From Oscillospiraceae bacterium (GTDB lineage: Bacteria; Bacillota; Clostridia; Oscillospirales; Acutalibacteraceae), in assembly GCA_031262985.1 (NCBI GenBank), contig JAISGQ010000012.1, positions 22,402-86,401 on the forward strand: DNA of 64,000 nt, given 5' to 3'. Shown here piece by piece: positions 41,451-50,672 of this stretch (positions are counted from its first letter, which is position 1; each line of letters starts with the position of its first letter). The translations under genes and the position numbers were made by a program. The notes under the pieces were generated by a model. The model did not search any database. It was not told the origin of the DNA and was given only the letters and a program-made list of their open reading frames with translations.

Positions 41451-42617
41451 ATGAACGGAAATGAAAACAAGCGGCTGGCACTGCTCGGTTCTACAGGCTC
41501 AATAGGAGTGCAGTCGTGCGATGTGGCAAGGAGCTTAGGGCTTCCCGTCACCGTCCTCGCGGCAAAGAGCAACATAAAGCTTCTCGAGGAGCAGATACGG
41601 GAGTTTTCTCCGAAGCTTGCCGCCGTAACCGACGAAAAAAAGGCGAAGGAGCTGAAAATCGCCGTAGCCGACACCGCGACTAAAGTCGTTTCGGGGCATG
41701 AGGGGCTTATCGAAGCCGCCGTATACTCCGAAAGCGACATAGTTCTCAATTCGGTGGTAGGTATGATAGGCTTAGAGCCTACGCTCGCCGCCATAAAGAC
41801 AGGAAAAAAAAGAATAGCTCTCGCAAATAAGGAAACAATAGTAGCCGGAGGTATGCTCGTCACCGAGGCGGCACGCACTCACGGCACGGAGATTATCCCC
41901 GTTGACAGCGAACACTCCGCTATATTTCAGTGTTTGCAGGGCGTACCCGACAAGTCTGCGGTAAAGAAAATCATTCTAACCGCCTCAGGAGGTCCGTTTT
42001 TCGGCATGAAGCGCGAGCAGCTCGCCGAAATCACTCCCGCAGAGGCGCTAAAGCACCCTAATTGGTCAATGGGAGCGAAAATCACCATCGACTCATCCAC
42101 GCTCATGAATAAGGGGCTGGAGGTTATAGAGGCGGCGTGGCTCTTCTCCAAAAAAGCGGAGGAGATAGAGGTCGTGGTTCACAGGGAGAGCATTATTCAC
42201 TCCGCGATTGAGCTTATCGACAACGCCGTAATCGCACAGCTCGGCACTCCCGACATGAGGATACCCATTCAGTATGCCATAAGCTATCCTGCGCGGGCGG
42301 TGTCTCCGGCAAAGCCGCTCAACCTGTTTGACGTGGGGAGGATGACCTTCTTCCCGCCGGACGAGGACACCTTCACCTGCCTTAGAACCTGCAAGCGGGC
42401 GTTGTCGCGAGGAGGGCTTGCTCCTGCCGCGGCGAACGGAGCAAACGAGGCGGCGGTGGGACTTTTCTTAGAGGGGAAAATCTCCTTCCTGCAAATAGGC
42501 GACATGGTGGGCGCGGCTATGGAGAATCAGCCCGATGTCTCCTCCTACACGCTGGCGGATGTTTTAGCGGCGGACACTGCCGCAAGGGAGTATGTACTTA
42601 GCACGGTCAAAAAATAA
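41451..42617 (+). CDS. dxr: 1-deoxy-D-xylulose 5-phosphate reductoisomerase
   Basis: 388 residues. NADPH-binding LLGSTGSIGVQS at the N-terminus, ALANKETIVAGG, PVDSEHSAIFQ, ILTASGGPF, and WSMGAKITIDSSTLMNKGLE. It is the second enzyme of the MEP pathway, giving MEP. ATG 41451 is chosen with CCGGAG 7 bases upstream. It is followed by rseP after 5 bases. Confidence 0.96.
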   Translation: MNGNENKRLALLGSTGSIGVQSCDVARSLGLPVTVLAAKSNIKLLEEQIREFSPKLAAVTDEKKAKELKIAVADTATKVVSGHEGLIEAAVYSESDIVLNSVVGMIGLEPTLAAIKTGKKRIALANKETIVAGGMLVTEAARTHGTEIIPVDSEHSAIFQCLQGVPDKSAVKKIILTASGGPFFGMKREQLAEITPAEALKHPNWSMGAKITIDSSTLMNKGLEVIEAAWLFSKKAEEIEVVVHRESIIHSAIELIDNAVIAQLGTPDMRIPIQYAISYPARAVSPAKPLNLFDVGRMTFFPPDEDTFTCLRTCKRALSRGGLAPAAANGANEAAVGLFLEGKISFLQIGDMVGAAMENQPDVSSYTLADVLAADTAAREYVLSTVKK

Positions 42618-42622
42618 ATGAG

Positions 42623-43711
42623 GTGATTATTATTACTACAGTATTAATCGTTGTTATCGCGGTAGTCCTGTTTCTGCTTGTCATATTGATACATGAATTC
42701 GGGCATTTCATAACGGCAAAGATGTTCGGAGTAAAGGTTATCGAGTTCGCAATAGGCATGGGTCCTAAGATTGCAAAGTGGCAGGGGAAGGAAACTCTCT
42801 ACACCCTCAGGCTTTTGCCCATAGGCGGCTTTTGCATGATGGAGGGGGAGGACGAGGACAGCCCCGACGAACGCTCCATAAACAGGCAGAAGGTGTGGAA
42901 GCGGCTTATTATCCTCACCTCAGGTGCGTTTCTCAACATTGTGCTGGGACTTATATTTATGTTCGCCCTTATGGCACAGCAGGAGGTCTACGCCGATACT
43001 ACCATAGCTAAATTCAGCGAGGACGCGGCGACCTACAGTAGCGGACTGCGGGTAAACGATGAGATTGATTCGATAAACGGCTACAAGGTGTTCTGCTATA
43101 CGGACGCCCGCTTTGCCATGGCTATCGACGAGGACGGCATAATGGATTTTGTCGTTGTGAGAGATGGCGAGAAAGTGCCTGTTAAGGTAACTTTTGATAC
43201 TGTTGAAAATGAAGGATTAAAGCAGACGGTGCTTGACTTCAAGGTGTACGGCTACGAGCAGACCTTCGGCACTGTCCTAAAAAGCACATTTGAGGAGACA
43301 GTATCGACAATAAGGGTAGTATATGTCAGCCTGTGGCGGCTGGTAACAGGTCAAGAGGGAATGAAGAACATGGCAGGACCTGTAGGTATCGCTCAGATTA
43401 TAGGCGAGGCGGCGGACGCGGGCTTTAAGGAAGGCTTTAAGGAGAGCTTCATGGCGGGCTTCCTTGCAGGCTTTAACAACATCCTCAACGTAATGGCACT
43501 CATTACGGTCAATCTCGGCATATTTAACCTCCTTCCGCTCCCCGCGCTCGACGGCGGACGCGTGGTATTCCTCCTAATCGAGGGAGTGAGGAGAAAGCCG
43601 ATTAACCCGAAGTACGAGGGGATTGTTCACGCGGTAGGACTGCTACTGTTCTTCGCGCTGATGATAGTTATCACCTACAATGATATTGTGCGGCTGATAA
43701 CAGGCGGATAG
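42623..43711 (+). CDS. rseP: Site-2 protease, RseP/RasP type
   Basis: 362 residues. Zinc motif HEFGH in the first membrane helix (about residue 24), a PDZ domain (about 105-190) in the middle, and the second metal motif LPALDGGRV near residue 305; four membrane helices. It cuts membrane-bound regulatory proteins. The start is unclear: GTG 42623 lies inside the apparent ribosome site (GAGGTGAT), while the next codons at a normal distance are ATT triplets. Expected neighbours dxr and ispG flank it. Confidence 0.95.
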   Translation: MIIITTVLIVVIAVVLFLLVILIHEFGHFITAKMFGVKVIEFAIGMGPKIAKWQGKETLYTLRLLPIGGFCMMEGEDEDSPDERSINRQKVWKRLIILTSGAFLNIVLGLIFMFALMAQQEVYADTTIAKFSEDAATYSSGLRVNDEIDSINGYKVFCYTDARFAMAIDEDGIMDFVVVRDGEKVPVKVTFDTVENEGLKQTVLDFKVYGYEQTFGTVLKSTFEETVSTIRVVYVSLWRLVTGQEGMKNMAGPVGIAQIIGEAADAGFKEGFKESFMAGFLAGFNNILNVMALITVNLGIFNLLPLPALDGGRVVFLLIEGVRRKPINPKYEGIVHAVGLLLFFALMIVITYNDIVRLITGG

Positions 43712-43745
43712 AGGAGCAGGCAAGTTTTACAAAATTCGATTTTTC

Positions 43746-43780
43746 CCTTTTGGGTTGCGCCTTGAGTGCAGCCCAAAAGG
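43746..43780. terminator. Hairpin after rseP
   Basis: CCTTTTGGG...TGC (43746-43758) pairs with GCAGCCCAAAAGG (43768-43780) with one mismatch. No T-run follows on the plus strand, so termination would be weak. Confidence 0.4.
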
Positions 43781-43825
43781 CATATTATAACCAATATGTG
43801 TCTTGAGTACTCCTTCACTGCATTT

Positions 43826-44106
43826 GCTTACTCTGCTCTCAGTAACCTACGTAAAGTGAGGGGGGAGGTAAGCTTTCCTAATGGAGATGCCCTATAGGTC
43901 GCACGGCGACCTATACAGGAAACCCCCGACGAGGGTTTCCTACGGAAGAAATGTCCTTAGGGACATTTCCCCCTACCTTCCTGCGTTTTTTGAACGATAA
44001 GAGAGTTTCGCTCTCTGCGGAGAGCGACTTAGGGTGCTACCCTAAGAACCCGCAAGCCTTTGCAAAGGCTTGACCTAAACTCTAACTCCTTGGCAACAGA
44101 TTTTAG
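43826..44106 (-). repeat. Multi-hairpin intergenic repeat, copy f, with tail
   Basis: Reverse orientation. Core 43891-44106: P6 TATAGGTCGC/GCGACCTATA, P5 GGAAACCC/GGGTTTCC, P4, P3 CGCTCTC/GAGAGCG, P2 TTAGGGT/ACCCTAA, P1. The tail 43826-43890 (CTCTGCTCTCAGTAACCTAC) is shared with copy g. It lies between rseP and ispG. Confidence 0.88.
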
Positions 44107-44133
44107 TTACATAACATAAGGGAAGTGTAAGCC

Positions 44134-45186
44134 TTGATTAAAAGAGCAATCACCAATTCAGTCAAAGCGGGAGATGTAGTAATCGGCGGCGGTGCGCCTA
44201 TCAGCATACAGTCGATGCTCAATAAGCCCTCAGACGACGCCGAGGGCAACGTGTCGCAGGCACTCGAACTTCAGGCGGCAGGGTGCGAAATCATCCGCGT
44301 ATCCGTTCCCGACAAAAAGGCGATTCGCACCGTGGAGGCACTGAAATCCGTACTCTCAGTCCCACTTGTCGCCGACATACACTTTGACTACAAGCTCGCC
44401 CTCCTCTCGGCGGCGGCGGGAGTAGACAAAATCCGCATTAATCCCGGAAATATCGGCGGTGAGGAAAATGTCCGCGCAGTCGCAAAGGCGTGCAGGGAGC
44501 GAGGCATACCGATAAGAATCGGAGTGAACTCCGGCTCTGTGGAGAAGGAAATTTTGGCGAAATACAAAAGCCCTACGGCGGAGGCACTGGTTGAGAGCGC
44601 CTGCTATCACGCCTCTCTTTTAGAGAAGAACGACTTTACCGACATAGTCATATCAATAAAATCCTCCGATGTTCCAACTATGATTGAGGCGTACAGAATA
44701 GCGTCACAGCGGCTTCGCTACCCACTTCATCTCGGAGTGACGGAGGCGGGAACTGAGCGTATGGGCTTAGTCAAGTCGGCTATAGGAATCGGTTCTCTCC
44801 TCGCCGACGGGATAGGAGACACAATCAGAGTGTCGCTCACCGACAGCCCCGTCTTGGAGGTCAAGGCGGCGAAGGACATACTCAGCGCGTTATCCATACG
44901 GCAGGAGGGAGTGCAGTTTATTTCCTGCCCCACCTGCGGCAGAACGAAGATTGACCTCATCGGTTTGGCGAAGGAGGCGGAGGCGGCTCTCAGCTCCGTT
45001 GAGAAGCCGATAAAGGTGGCGATAATGGGCTGTGTAGTCAACGGTCCGGGCGAGGCTAAGGAGGCGGACATAGGCATAGCCGGAGGAGACGGCTGTGCGG
45101 TGATTTTCAAGAAGGGCGAGGTCCTTCGGAAAGTCGCTCAGGAGGACATACTCAGCGAATTGTTACGTGAGATTGAGATGATGTAA
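44134..45186 (+). CDS. ispG: 4-hydroxy-3-methylbut-2-en-1-yl diphosphate synthase
   Basis: 350 residues, TIM barrel plus [4Fe-4S] domain. It has PISIQSMLNKPSDD, ADIHFDYKLAL, KIRINPGNIG, and the cluster cysteines in FISCPTCGRTKIDL and MGCVVNGPGEAKEADIG. It converts MEcPP to HMBPP in the MEP pathway. The TTG at 44134 has GGGAAGTG about 8 bases upstream; the start codon is inferred from that site and from normal length. Confidence 0.95.
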   Translation: MIKRAITNSVKAGDVVIGGGAPISIQSMLNKPSDDAEGNVSQALELQAAGCEIIRVSVPDKKAIRTVEALKSVLSVPLVADIHFDYKLALLSAAAGVDKIRINPGNIGGEENVRAVAKACRERGIPIRIGVNSGSVEKEILAKYKSPTAEALVESACYHASLLEKNDFTDIVISIKSSDVPTMIEAYRIASQRLRYPLHLGVTEAGTERMGLVKSAIGIGSLLADGIGDTIRVSLTDSPVLEVKAAKDILSALSIRQEGVQFISCPTCGRTKIDLIGLAKEAEAALSSVEKPIKVAIMGCVVNGPGEAKEADIGIAGGDGCAVIFKKGEVLRKVAQEDILSELLREIEMM

Positions 45187-45229
45187 GGGTAACATATATT
45201 TAAAACTTTGATAAGAGTATAACCATTGA

Positions 45230-45512
45230 GTTTGCTCACTCTGCTCTCAGTAGCCTACGCAATTTGAGGGGGACGCAAGTTTATCTAACGGGGACGCCCT
45301 ATAGGTCGCAAGGCGACCTATACAGGAAACCCCCGACGAGGGTTTCCTACGGAAGAAATGTCCTTAGGGACATTTCCCCCTACCTTCCTGCGTTTTCTGA
45401 CGATGGGGGTGTTTCGCTCTCTGCGGAGAGCGACTTAAGACGCTGTCTTAAGAATCTGCAAGCCTTTGCAAAGGCTTGACCTAAACTCTAACTCCTTGGC
45501 AACAGATTTTAG
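45230..45512 (-). repeat. Multi-hairpin intergenic repeat, copy g, with tail
   Basis: Reverse orientation. Core 45298-45512 with P2 TTAAGAC/GTCTTAA and P3 CGCTCTC/GAGAGCG. The tail 45230-45297 is homologous to that of copy f. It lies between ispG and polC. Confidence 0.88.
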
Positions 45513-45557
45513 TTGCAGTTTTAATTACAGTATGAAAGGCAGGTGTCTGCAAGCAAT

Positions 45558-48500
45558 ATGACAATAGGAGAAATGTTCCCCGAGGCAATGGACAACGAGT
45601 TTGTCAGAAAAATCGGGAAAATAACCATCAACAAAATAGAACTCAACCCTCCCGTGGACTACAAAAGCTACACCATATACGTACCCCTCGGCGAGCGGCT
45701 GAGCTTTGACACAATAAGCAATATCGAGCGGCACATAAAACAGCTCTACTCCCTTCGCTTTGTAAAAATCTCCCCGCAGTACAAAAAGGAGCTGTTCTCC
45801 GCCGATTCTCTCCCCGACATTATCGCCGAGCTTCGTTCGGTAATCTCAGTGGTAAACGGCTCGTTCTACGGAGCAAAATGGGACTGCGACACCGAGAGCG
45901 GAGTTGTAAAAGCCTGCCTTGCCTCCGACTGTGTGCAGCTCTTAAAAAGCAGTAAGTTCGAGCGTGAATTTGAACGCCTCATAAAAGCATACTACGATAT
46001 AGACGTAAAAACGGAGCTGATATACGACGGCACTGTGACTGCTCCTCCCCGTGAGCCTAAGTCGGAGCAGAAGTCGCCCGCCGCCGTGAGCAGCCCACAG
46101 CCGCACGACTACAGCGGCAGTGACGTGCCTCCCCCGTGGGAGGAGGCGGACATACCTCCCGTCCGCTCGGTAATCCAGCAAAGCACCCCTCCTGCGCCTA
46201 CGACCGCTCCGCAGAAGGAGGTAAAGAAGCGCAGGTACGCCCGCACTCCCGAGGAGCTGCTCAAAGGTATGCCCTCCAAAATCAGCACGCCTGTGGTTAT
46301 CCACGGAAAAATAGAGGACTACCCCTATGTAAAGCTGTGTGACTTAAACTCAAATCAGCACTCCGCAACAGTGTGGGGCAGGGTGTTCAACTACACCGCC
46401 ACCAAAACCAAATCGGGCAAATCGTACATAGTTAAATTTTACATAACCGACCTCAGCTCCTCAAACACGGTAAAGCTGTTCATCTACGAGAAGGACATGG
46501 AGAAGGCGGCGGACTTGAAGGACGGAGCGGTAGTTATAGTGCAGGGCGAATACTGCTATGACACATATGACGCGGGCTACTGCATAATGGCGTCCTGCAT
46601 CGCTCTCGCCAAGGAGAAACGCAGGCAGGACAACGCGCAGGAGAAACGCACGGAGCTTCACCTCCACACCAATATGTCCGCGCTTGACGCGATTACTCCC
46701 GCCTCGAAGCTGATTGAACGCGCCGCATCGTGGGGACACAGGGCGATTGCCATAACCGACCACGGAGTGGCGCAGGCATTCCCCGAGGCGATGAACACCG
46801 CGTACAAAATGAAGAAGGCAGGCACTCCCATAAAGGTAATTTACGGCGTGGAAGACTACTACATAGACGACACCATGCACTCCTCGAAGATAGTGACGGG
46901 AGTGAGCGATATGCCGCTCGACGGCGAATTTGTCGCCTTCGACCTTGAGACTACGGGCTTAGACGCAAAGAAGTGCAGGATAACGGAAATAGGCGCGGTC
47001 AAAATATCGAACGGAGCAGTAACCGAGAGCTTCGAGACCTTCGTAAATCCCGAAATGCCCATTCCAGCGGAGATTACGGCAATAACGGGCATTACCGATG
47101 AGATGGTGGCAAACGCTCCTTCTGAAGCGGACGCGGTGGCGGATTTTATAAAATTCTGCGGCAGCGATTCGGTTTTAGCGGCACACAACGCGCAGTTCGA
47201 CATGACGTTTATGCAAAGAGCGTGCGAGCGGCACGGCTACTCAATCGAAAATGCGTATATAGACACTGTTCCGCTCAGTCGGGTACTCTATCCGAGACTT
47301 AAAAACCACAGGCTAAACACAGTGGCAAAGCACGTCAAAGCGCCCTCCTTCAATCACCACAGAAGCCTTGCGGACGCAAACGCGCTGAGGTTTATACTGC
47401 TTGCCGAGATTGACGAGATTCAGAAGAAATACAAAATTGACACGGTGGGCGAGATTAATGACGCGGTAGGACGAAAGGACGCCGACGCGTGTGAGTCCTA
47501 CCACCAGATTATACTGGCGAAGAACCTCACGGGGCTTAAAAACCTCTACAGGCTCATATCGGAGGCACACACGAACGACTTCTACAAACGCCCGCGAACG
47601 AGGAGAAGCCTAATCAACAAATACAGGGACGGTCTGATTATAGGCTCAGCCTGCGAGGCGGGCGAGCTTTATCAAGCCGTAATGAGCGGCAGCAAGTGGT
47701 CGCGCCTTCGGGAGATAGCCTCGTTTTACGATTATCTTGAGATTCAGCCCACAGCCAACAACCTATTCATGGTGAGGAAGGGAACAGTCCGCTCGGAGGA
47801 CGACCTGCGCGAGTACAACAGGAAGATTTGCCGCTTAGGAGAAGAAATGGGCAAGCCCGTAGTCGCCACCTGCGATGTTCATTTCCTCGACCCCGAGGAC
47901 GAAATATTCAGGCGCGTGCTTATGGGCGATTATGAGGACGGAGATTTTCAGCCGCCCCTCTACCTGCACACTACCGAGGAGATGCTGTCAGAGTTTTCTT
48001 ATCTCGGCAAAAAGAAGGCGTATGAGGTGGTTGTGGAAAATCCCAACAAAATCGCCGACATGACCGAGGAGATAAGACCGATACCGGAGGGAGTTTTCAC
48101 TCCTAAAATCGAAGGTTCAGACGAAAATCTCAGGAAAATCACGCGCGAAAAGGCGAAGGAGATATACGGCGAGCCGCTCAATGAGTACGTGGAGGAGCGG
48201 CTGGAGAGGGAGCTTAAATCCATCATAGGGCATGGGTTCTCCGTCATGTACATGACCGCGCAGATGCTTGTCGCCGATTCGGAGGCACATGGCTACATAG
48301 TCGGTTCGAGAGGTTCGGTAGGTTCGTCCTTCGCGGCTACTATGGCGGGAATATCCGAGGTCAACCCCCTCGCGCCGCACTACGTGTGCAAGCAGTGCAA
48401 GTGGAACGAGTTCTTCATAAACGACAAGTCGGTGCAGTCAGGCTTCGACTTGCCGTATAAGGAGTGTCCGCAGTGCGGTACTCCCCTGACACGCGACGGA

Positions 48501-49976
48501 CACGACATACCGTTTGAGACCTTTCTGGGCTTTGACGGAGATAAACAGCCGGATATCGACCTCAACTTTTCGGGGGAGTATCAGTCGTTCGCGCATAAGT
48601 ACACAGAGGAGCTGTTCGGGCGCGAGAACGTATTCAAGGCAGGCACAATAGGCTCTGTTGCCGAGCAGACCGCCTACGGCTACGCGAAGAAGTATGAGGA
48701 GAAAAAACAGCAGAGCTGGCCTCAGGCGGAAATTGAGAGGGTAAGGGCGGGCTGCACGGGAATAAAGCGAACCACAAGCCAGCATCCGGGCGGAATGGTT
48801 GTAGTCCCGCGCGAGTACGAGGTTTACGACTTCTGCCCGATTCAGCACCCTGCGGACAAGGCGGAGTCGGGGATACTGACCACTCATTTCGACTTCCACG
48901 CGATACACGATACTATACTCAAGCTCGACATATTGGGGCATGATGTGCCGACAAAGTGCAAGTACCTCGAGCAGTATACGGGAGTGTCGCCGCTGACCGT
49001 GCCGCTCAACGACGAGAAGGTGATGAGCCTTTTCGCCTCCACAGAAGCGTTAGGGGTGTCGCCCGAGCAGATAGGAACTCCGCTGGGCACTATCTCTCTC
49101 CCCGAGGTGGGTACGTCCTTTGCTCAGGCTATGATTATAGACACAAAGCCGAAAACCTTCGCCGATTTACTCCAGATTGCGGGGCTTTCGCACGGAACTG
49201 ACGTCTATCTCGGCAACGCGAAGGACTTGATACTCGGCGGGATCTGCACTATTTCGGAGGTTATAGGAACGCGTGACGACATTATGACCTACCTTATAAA
49301 GAGCGGGATAGAGAACAAAACCGCGTTTAAGATAATGGAGATAGTGCGAAAGGGCAACGCGACAAAGCTCCTCACAGATGAAATGGTGGAGGACATGAAG
49401 GCGCATGGAGTTCCGCAGTGGTATATTGATTCGTGTTTTAAGATTAAGTATATGTTCCCGAAGGCACACGCGGCGGCTTATATGATAGGTACGCTCCGCC
49501 TTGCGTGGTACAAGGTGTATGAACCTGTCGCCTACTACTCCGTCTACTTTAACGAGCAGCTCGATAATTTCGACGTTCGTTCGGTGACGGAGGGGATAGC
49601 GGCGGTGCGTTCGCGTATGGCGGAAATTGACGCAAAGGGGAAAGAGGCTTCGGCTAAGGAGAACGAAACAAACTCCGTTTTGCTGGTAGTCAACGAAGCT
49701 ATGGCGAGAGGAGTAAAATTCCTGCCTGTTGACTTGGAGAAAAGCGCGGCGGACAAGTTTATTCCTGAGGACGGCGCGATACGCATACCATTTGCCGCGC
49801 TTGAGGGAGTAGGAGTGAATGCGGCACGGCAGATTGTCGCCTCTCGAGGCGAGCCGTACATTTCGATAGGCGACCTACAGCGGCGTTCGGGAGTTACCAA
49901 GGCGGTTATCGCGGCACTGGAGTCGGTGTCTATTTTCGGCTCTCTCCCAGCGACAGACCAGATTTCGTTGTTTTAA
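45558..49976 (+). CDS. polC: DNA polymerase III alpha subunit, PolC type
   Basis: 1472 residues. Order: N-terminal domain, Pro-rich linker (about 165-235), OB fold, PHP domain (LHLHTNMSALDAITPASKL) split by a DnaQ-like 3'-5' exonuclease (FVAFDLETTGLDAKKCRITE, AHNAQFDMTFM, HRSLADANAL). The polymerase core has a four-Cys zinc site (CKQCKWNEF...KECPQCG) and catalytic Asp residues in PDIDLNFSGEYQ. The C-terminus has HhH and OB-like segments. It is the leading-strand replicase of Firmicutes. ATG 45558 is chosen; a GTG at 45543 is also possible, since AAAGG lies 3 bases before it. Confidence 0.96.
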   Translation: MTIGEMFPEAMDNEFVRKIGKITINKIELNPPVDYKSYTIYVPLGERLSFDTISNIERHIKQLYSLRFVKISPQYKKELFSADSLPDIIAELRSVISVVNGSFYGAKWDCDTESGVVKACLASDCVQLLKSSKFEREFERLIKAYYDIDVKTELIYDGTVTAPPREPKSEQKSPAAVSSPQPHDYSGSDVPPPWEEADIPPVRSVIQQSTPPAPTTAPQKEVKKRRYARTPEELLKGMPSKISTPVVIHGKIEDYPYVKLCDLNSNQHSATVWGRVFNYTATKTKSGKSYIVKFYITDLSSSNTVKLFIYEKDMEKAADLKDGAVVIVQGEYCYDTYDAGYCIMASCIALAKEKRRQDNAQEKRTELHLHTNMSALDAITPASKLIERAASWGHRAIAITDHGVAQAFPEAMNTAYKMKKAGTPIKVIYGVEDYYIDDTMHSSKIVTGVSDMPLDGEFVAFDLETTGLDAKKCRITEIGAVKISNGAVTESFETFVNPEMPIPAEITAITGITDEMVANAPSEADAVADFIKFCGSDSVLAAHNAQFDMTFMQRACERHGYSIENAYIDTVPLSRVLYPRLKNHRLNTVAKHVKAPSFNHHRSLADANALRFILLAEIDEIQKKYKIDTVGEINDAVGRKDADACESYHQIILAKNLTGLKNLYRLISEAHTNDFYKRPRTRRSLINKYRDGLIIGSACEAGELYQAVMSGSKWSRLREIASFYDYLEIQPTANNLFMVRKGTVRSEDDLREYNRKICRLGEEMGKPVVATCDVHFLDPEDEIFRRVLMGDYEDGDFQPPLYLHTTEEMLSEFSYLGKKKAYEVVVENPNKIADMTEEIRPIPEGVFTPKIEGSDENLRKITREKAKEIYGEPLNEYVEERLERELKSIIGHGFSVMYMTAQMLVADSEAHGYIVGSRGSVGSSFAATMAGISEVNPLAPHYVCKQCKWNEFFINDKSVQSGFDLPYKECPQCGTPLTRDGHDIPFETFLGFDGDKQPDIDLNFSGEYQSFAHKYTEELFGRENVFKAGTIGSVAEQTAYGYAKKYEEKKQQSWPQAEIERVRAGCTGIKRTTSQHPGGMVVVPREYEVYDFCPIQHPADKAESGILTTHFDFHAIHDTILKLDILGHDVPTKCKYLEQYTGVSPLTVPLNDEKVMSLFASTEALGVSPEQIGTPLGTISLPEVGTSFAQAMIIDTKPKTFADLLQIAGLSHGTDVYLGNAKDLILGGICTISEVIGTRDDIMTYLIKSGIENKTAFKIMEIVRKGNATKLLTDEMVEDMKAHGVPQWYIDSCFKIKYMFPKAHAAAYMIGTLRLAWYKVYEPVAYYSVYFNEQLDNFDVRSVTEGIAAVRSRMAEIDAKGKEASAKENETNSVLLVVNEAMARGVKFLPVDLEKSAADKFIPEDGAIRIPFAALEGVGVNAARQIVASRGEPYISIGDLQRRSGVTKAVIAALESVSIFGSLPATDQISLF

Positions 49977-50002
49977 CACTAACATTTTAACACACTTAAC
50001 TT

Positions 50003-50309
50003 CAATCTTTTGCCAAGGAGTTAGAGTTTAGGTCAAGCCTTTGCAAAGGCTTGCAGATTCTTAAGACAGCGTCTTAAGTCGCTCTCCGCAGAGAGCGAAA
50101 TCCTTTATCGTCAGAAAAACGCAGGAAGGTAGGGAGAAATGTCCCTAAGGACATTTCTCCCGTAGGAAACCCTCGTCGGGGGTTTCCTGTATAGGTCGCC
50201 GTGCGATCTATAGGGCGTCCCCGTTAGAAAAACTGTAGGTTATCTCAAGCTGCGTAGGTTACTGTGCGACCCATAGGGCGTCCCCTGCGTAGGTCGCTGT
50301 GCGACCTAC
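50003..50309 (+). repeat. Multi-hairpin intergenic repeat, copy h, with tail
   Basis: Core 50003-50213: P2 TTAAGAC/GTCTTAA, P3 CGCTCTC/GAGAGCG, extended P4 GGGAGAAATGTCC/GGACATTTCTCCC, P5 GGAAACCC/GGGTTTCC, P6 with CGT loop. The tail to 50309 matches the f/g tail and ends in a second P6 hairpin (GTAGGTCGC-TGT-GCGACCTAC). It lies downstream of polC. Confidence 0.88.
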
Positions 50310-50327
50310 TTGTTACTGCGAAAATCA

Positions 50328-50449
50328 CAAATCCGGATTCCGCGTTCGGACTGCAAGTCCGGCTTTTACGCTCGGATTGCAGGTTCGGATTCCGCGTCCA
50401 AATCACAAGTCCGGCTTTCACGCTCGGACTGCAGGTTCGGATTCCCTTG
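50328..50449 (+). repeat. Tandem 26-bp repeats, about five units
   Basis: Units start at 50328, 50354, 50380, 50406 and 50432 and alternate CAAGTCCGGCTTTTACGCTC and CAGGTTCGGATTCCGCGTCC types. They lie between repeat copy h and the his promoter. Non-coding as far as can be seen. Confidence 0.75.
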
Positions 50450-50466
50450 TTTTAACCTAAAAACTA

Positions 50467-50495
50467 TTGACAAACTCTATTCACTCTGCTATCAT
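50467..50495 (+). promoter_or_regulatory. Promoter of the his genes
   Basis: TTGACA (50467-50472) and TATCAT (50490-50495) with a 17-base spacer. A leader of about 170 bases follows before hisZ, with two CCTTTCCGGCAAG copies and a CAC-rich stretch (about 50575-50595). Confidence 0.65.
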
Positions 50496-50672
50496 GTTAG
50501 CACACTAAAGCGGAGGAGAGGCTTTACCTTTCCGGCAAGTCAAGAATTTTCTGCCTTTCCGGCAAGCCAACCCAACCACACCCACCCTCACCCCAACTCC
50601 CCGCCTACCATTAGTCCGAAGGGCAATAAAATCCAAGCGGGAGTATTTTTTGCGAAGGGATTGTTCACGCGA

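Noticed and set aside
50310..50672. Long N-terminal extension of hisZ
   Set aside because: The extra frame covers tandem repeats and the promoter; family members start at MKKNDRITPDG.
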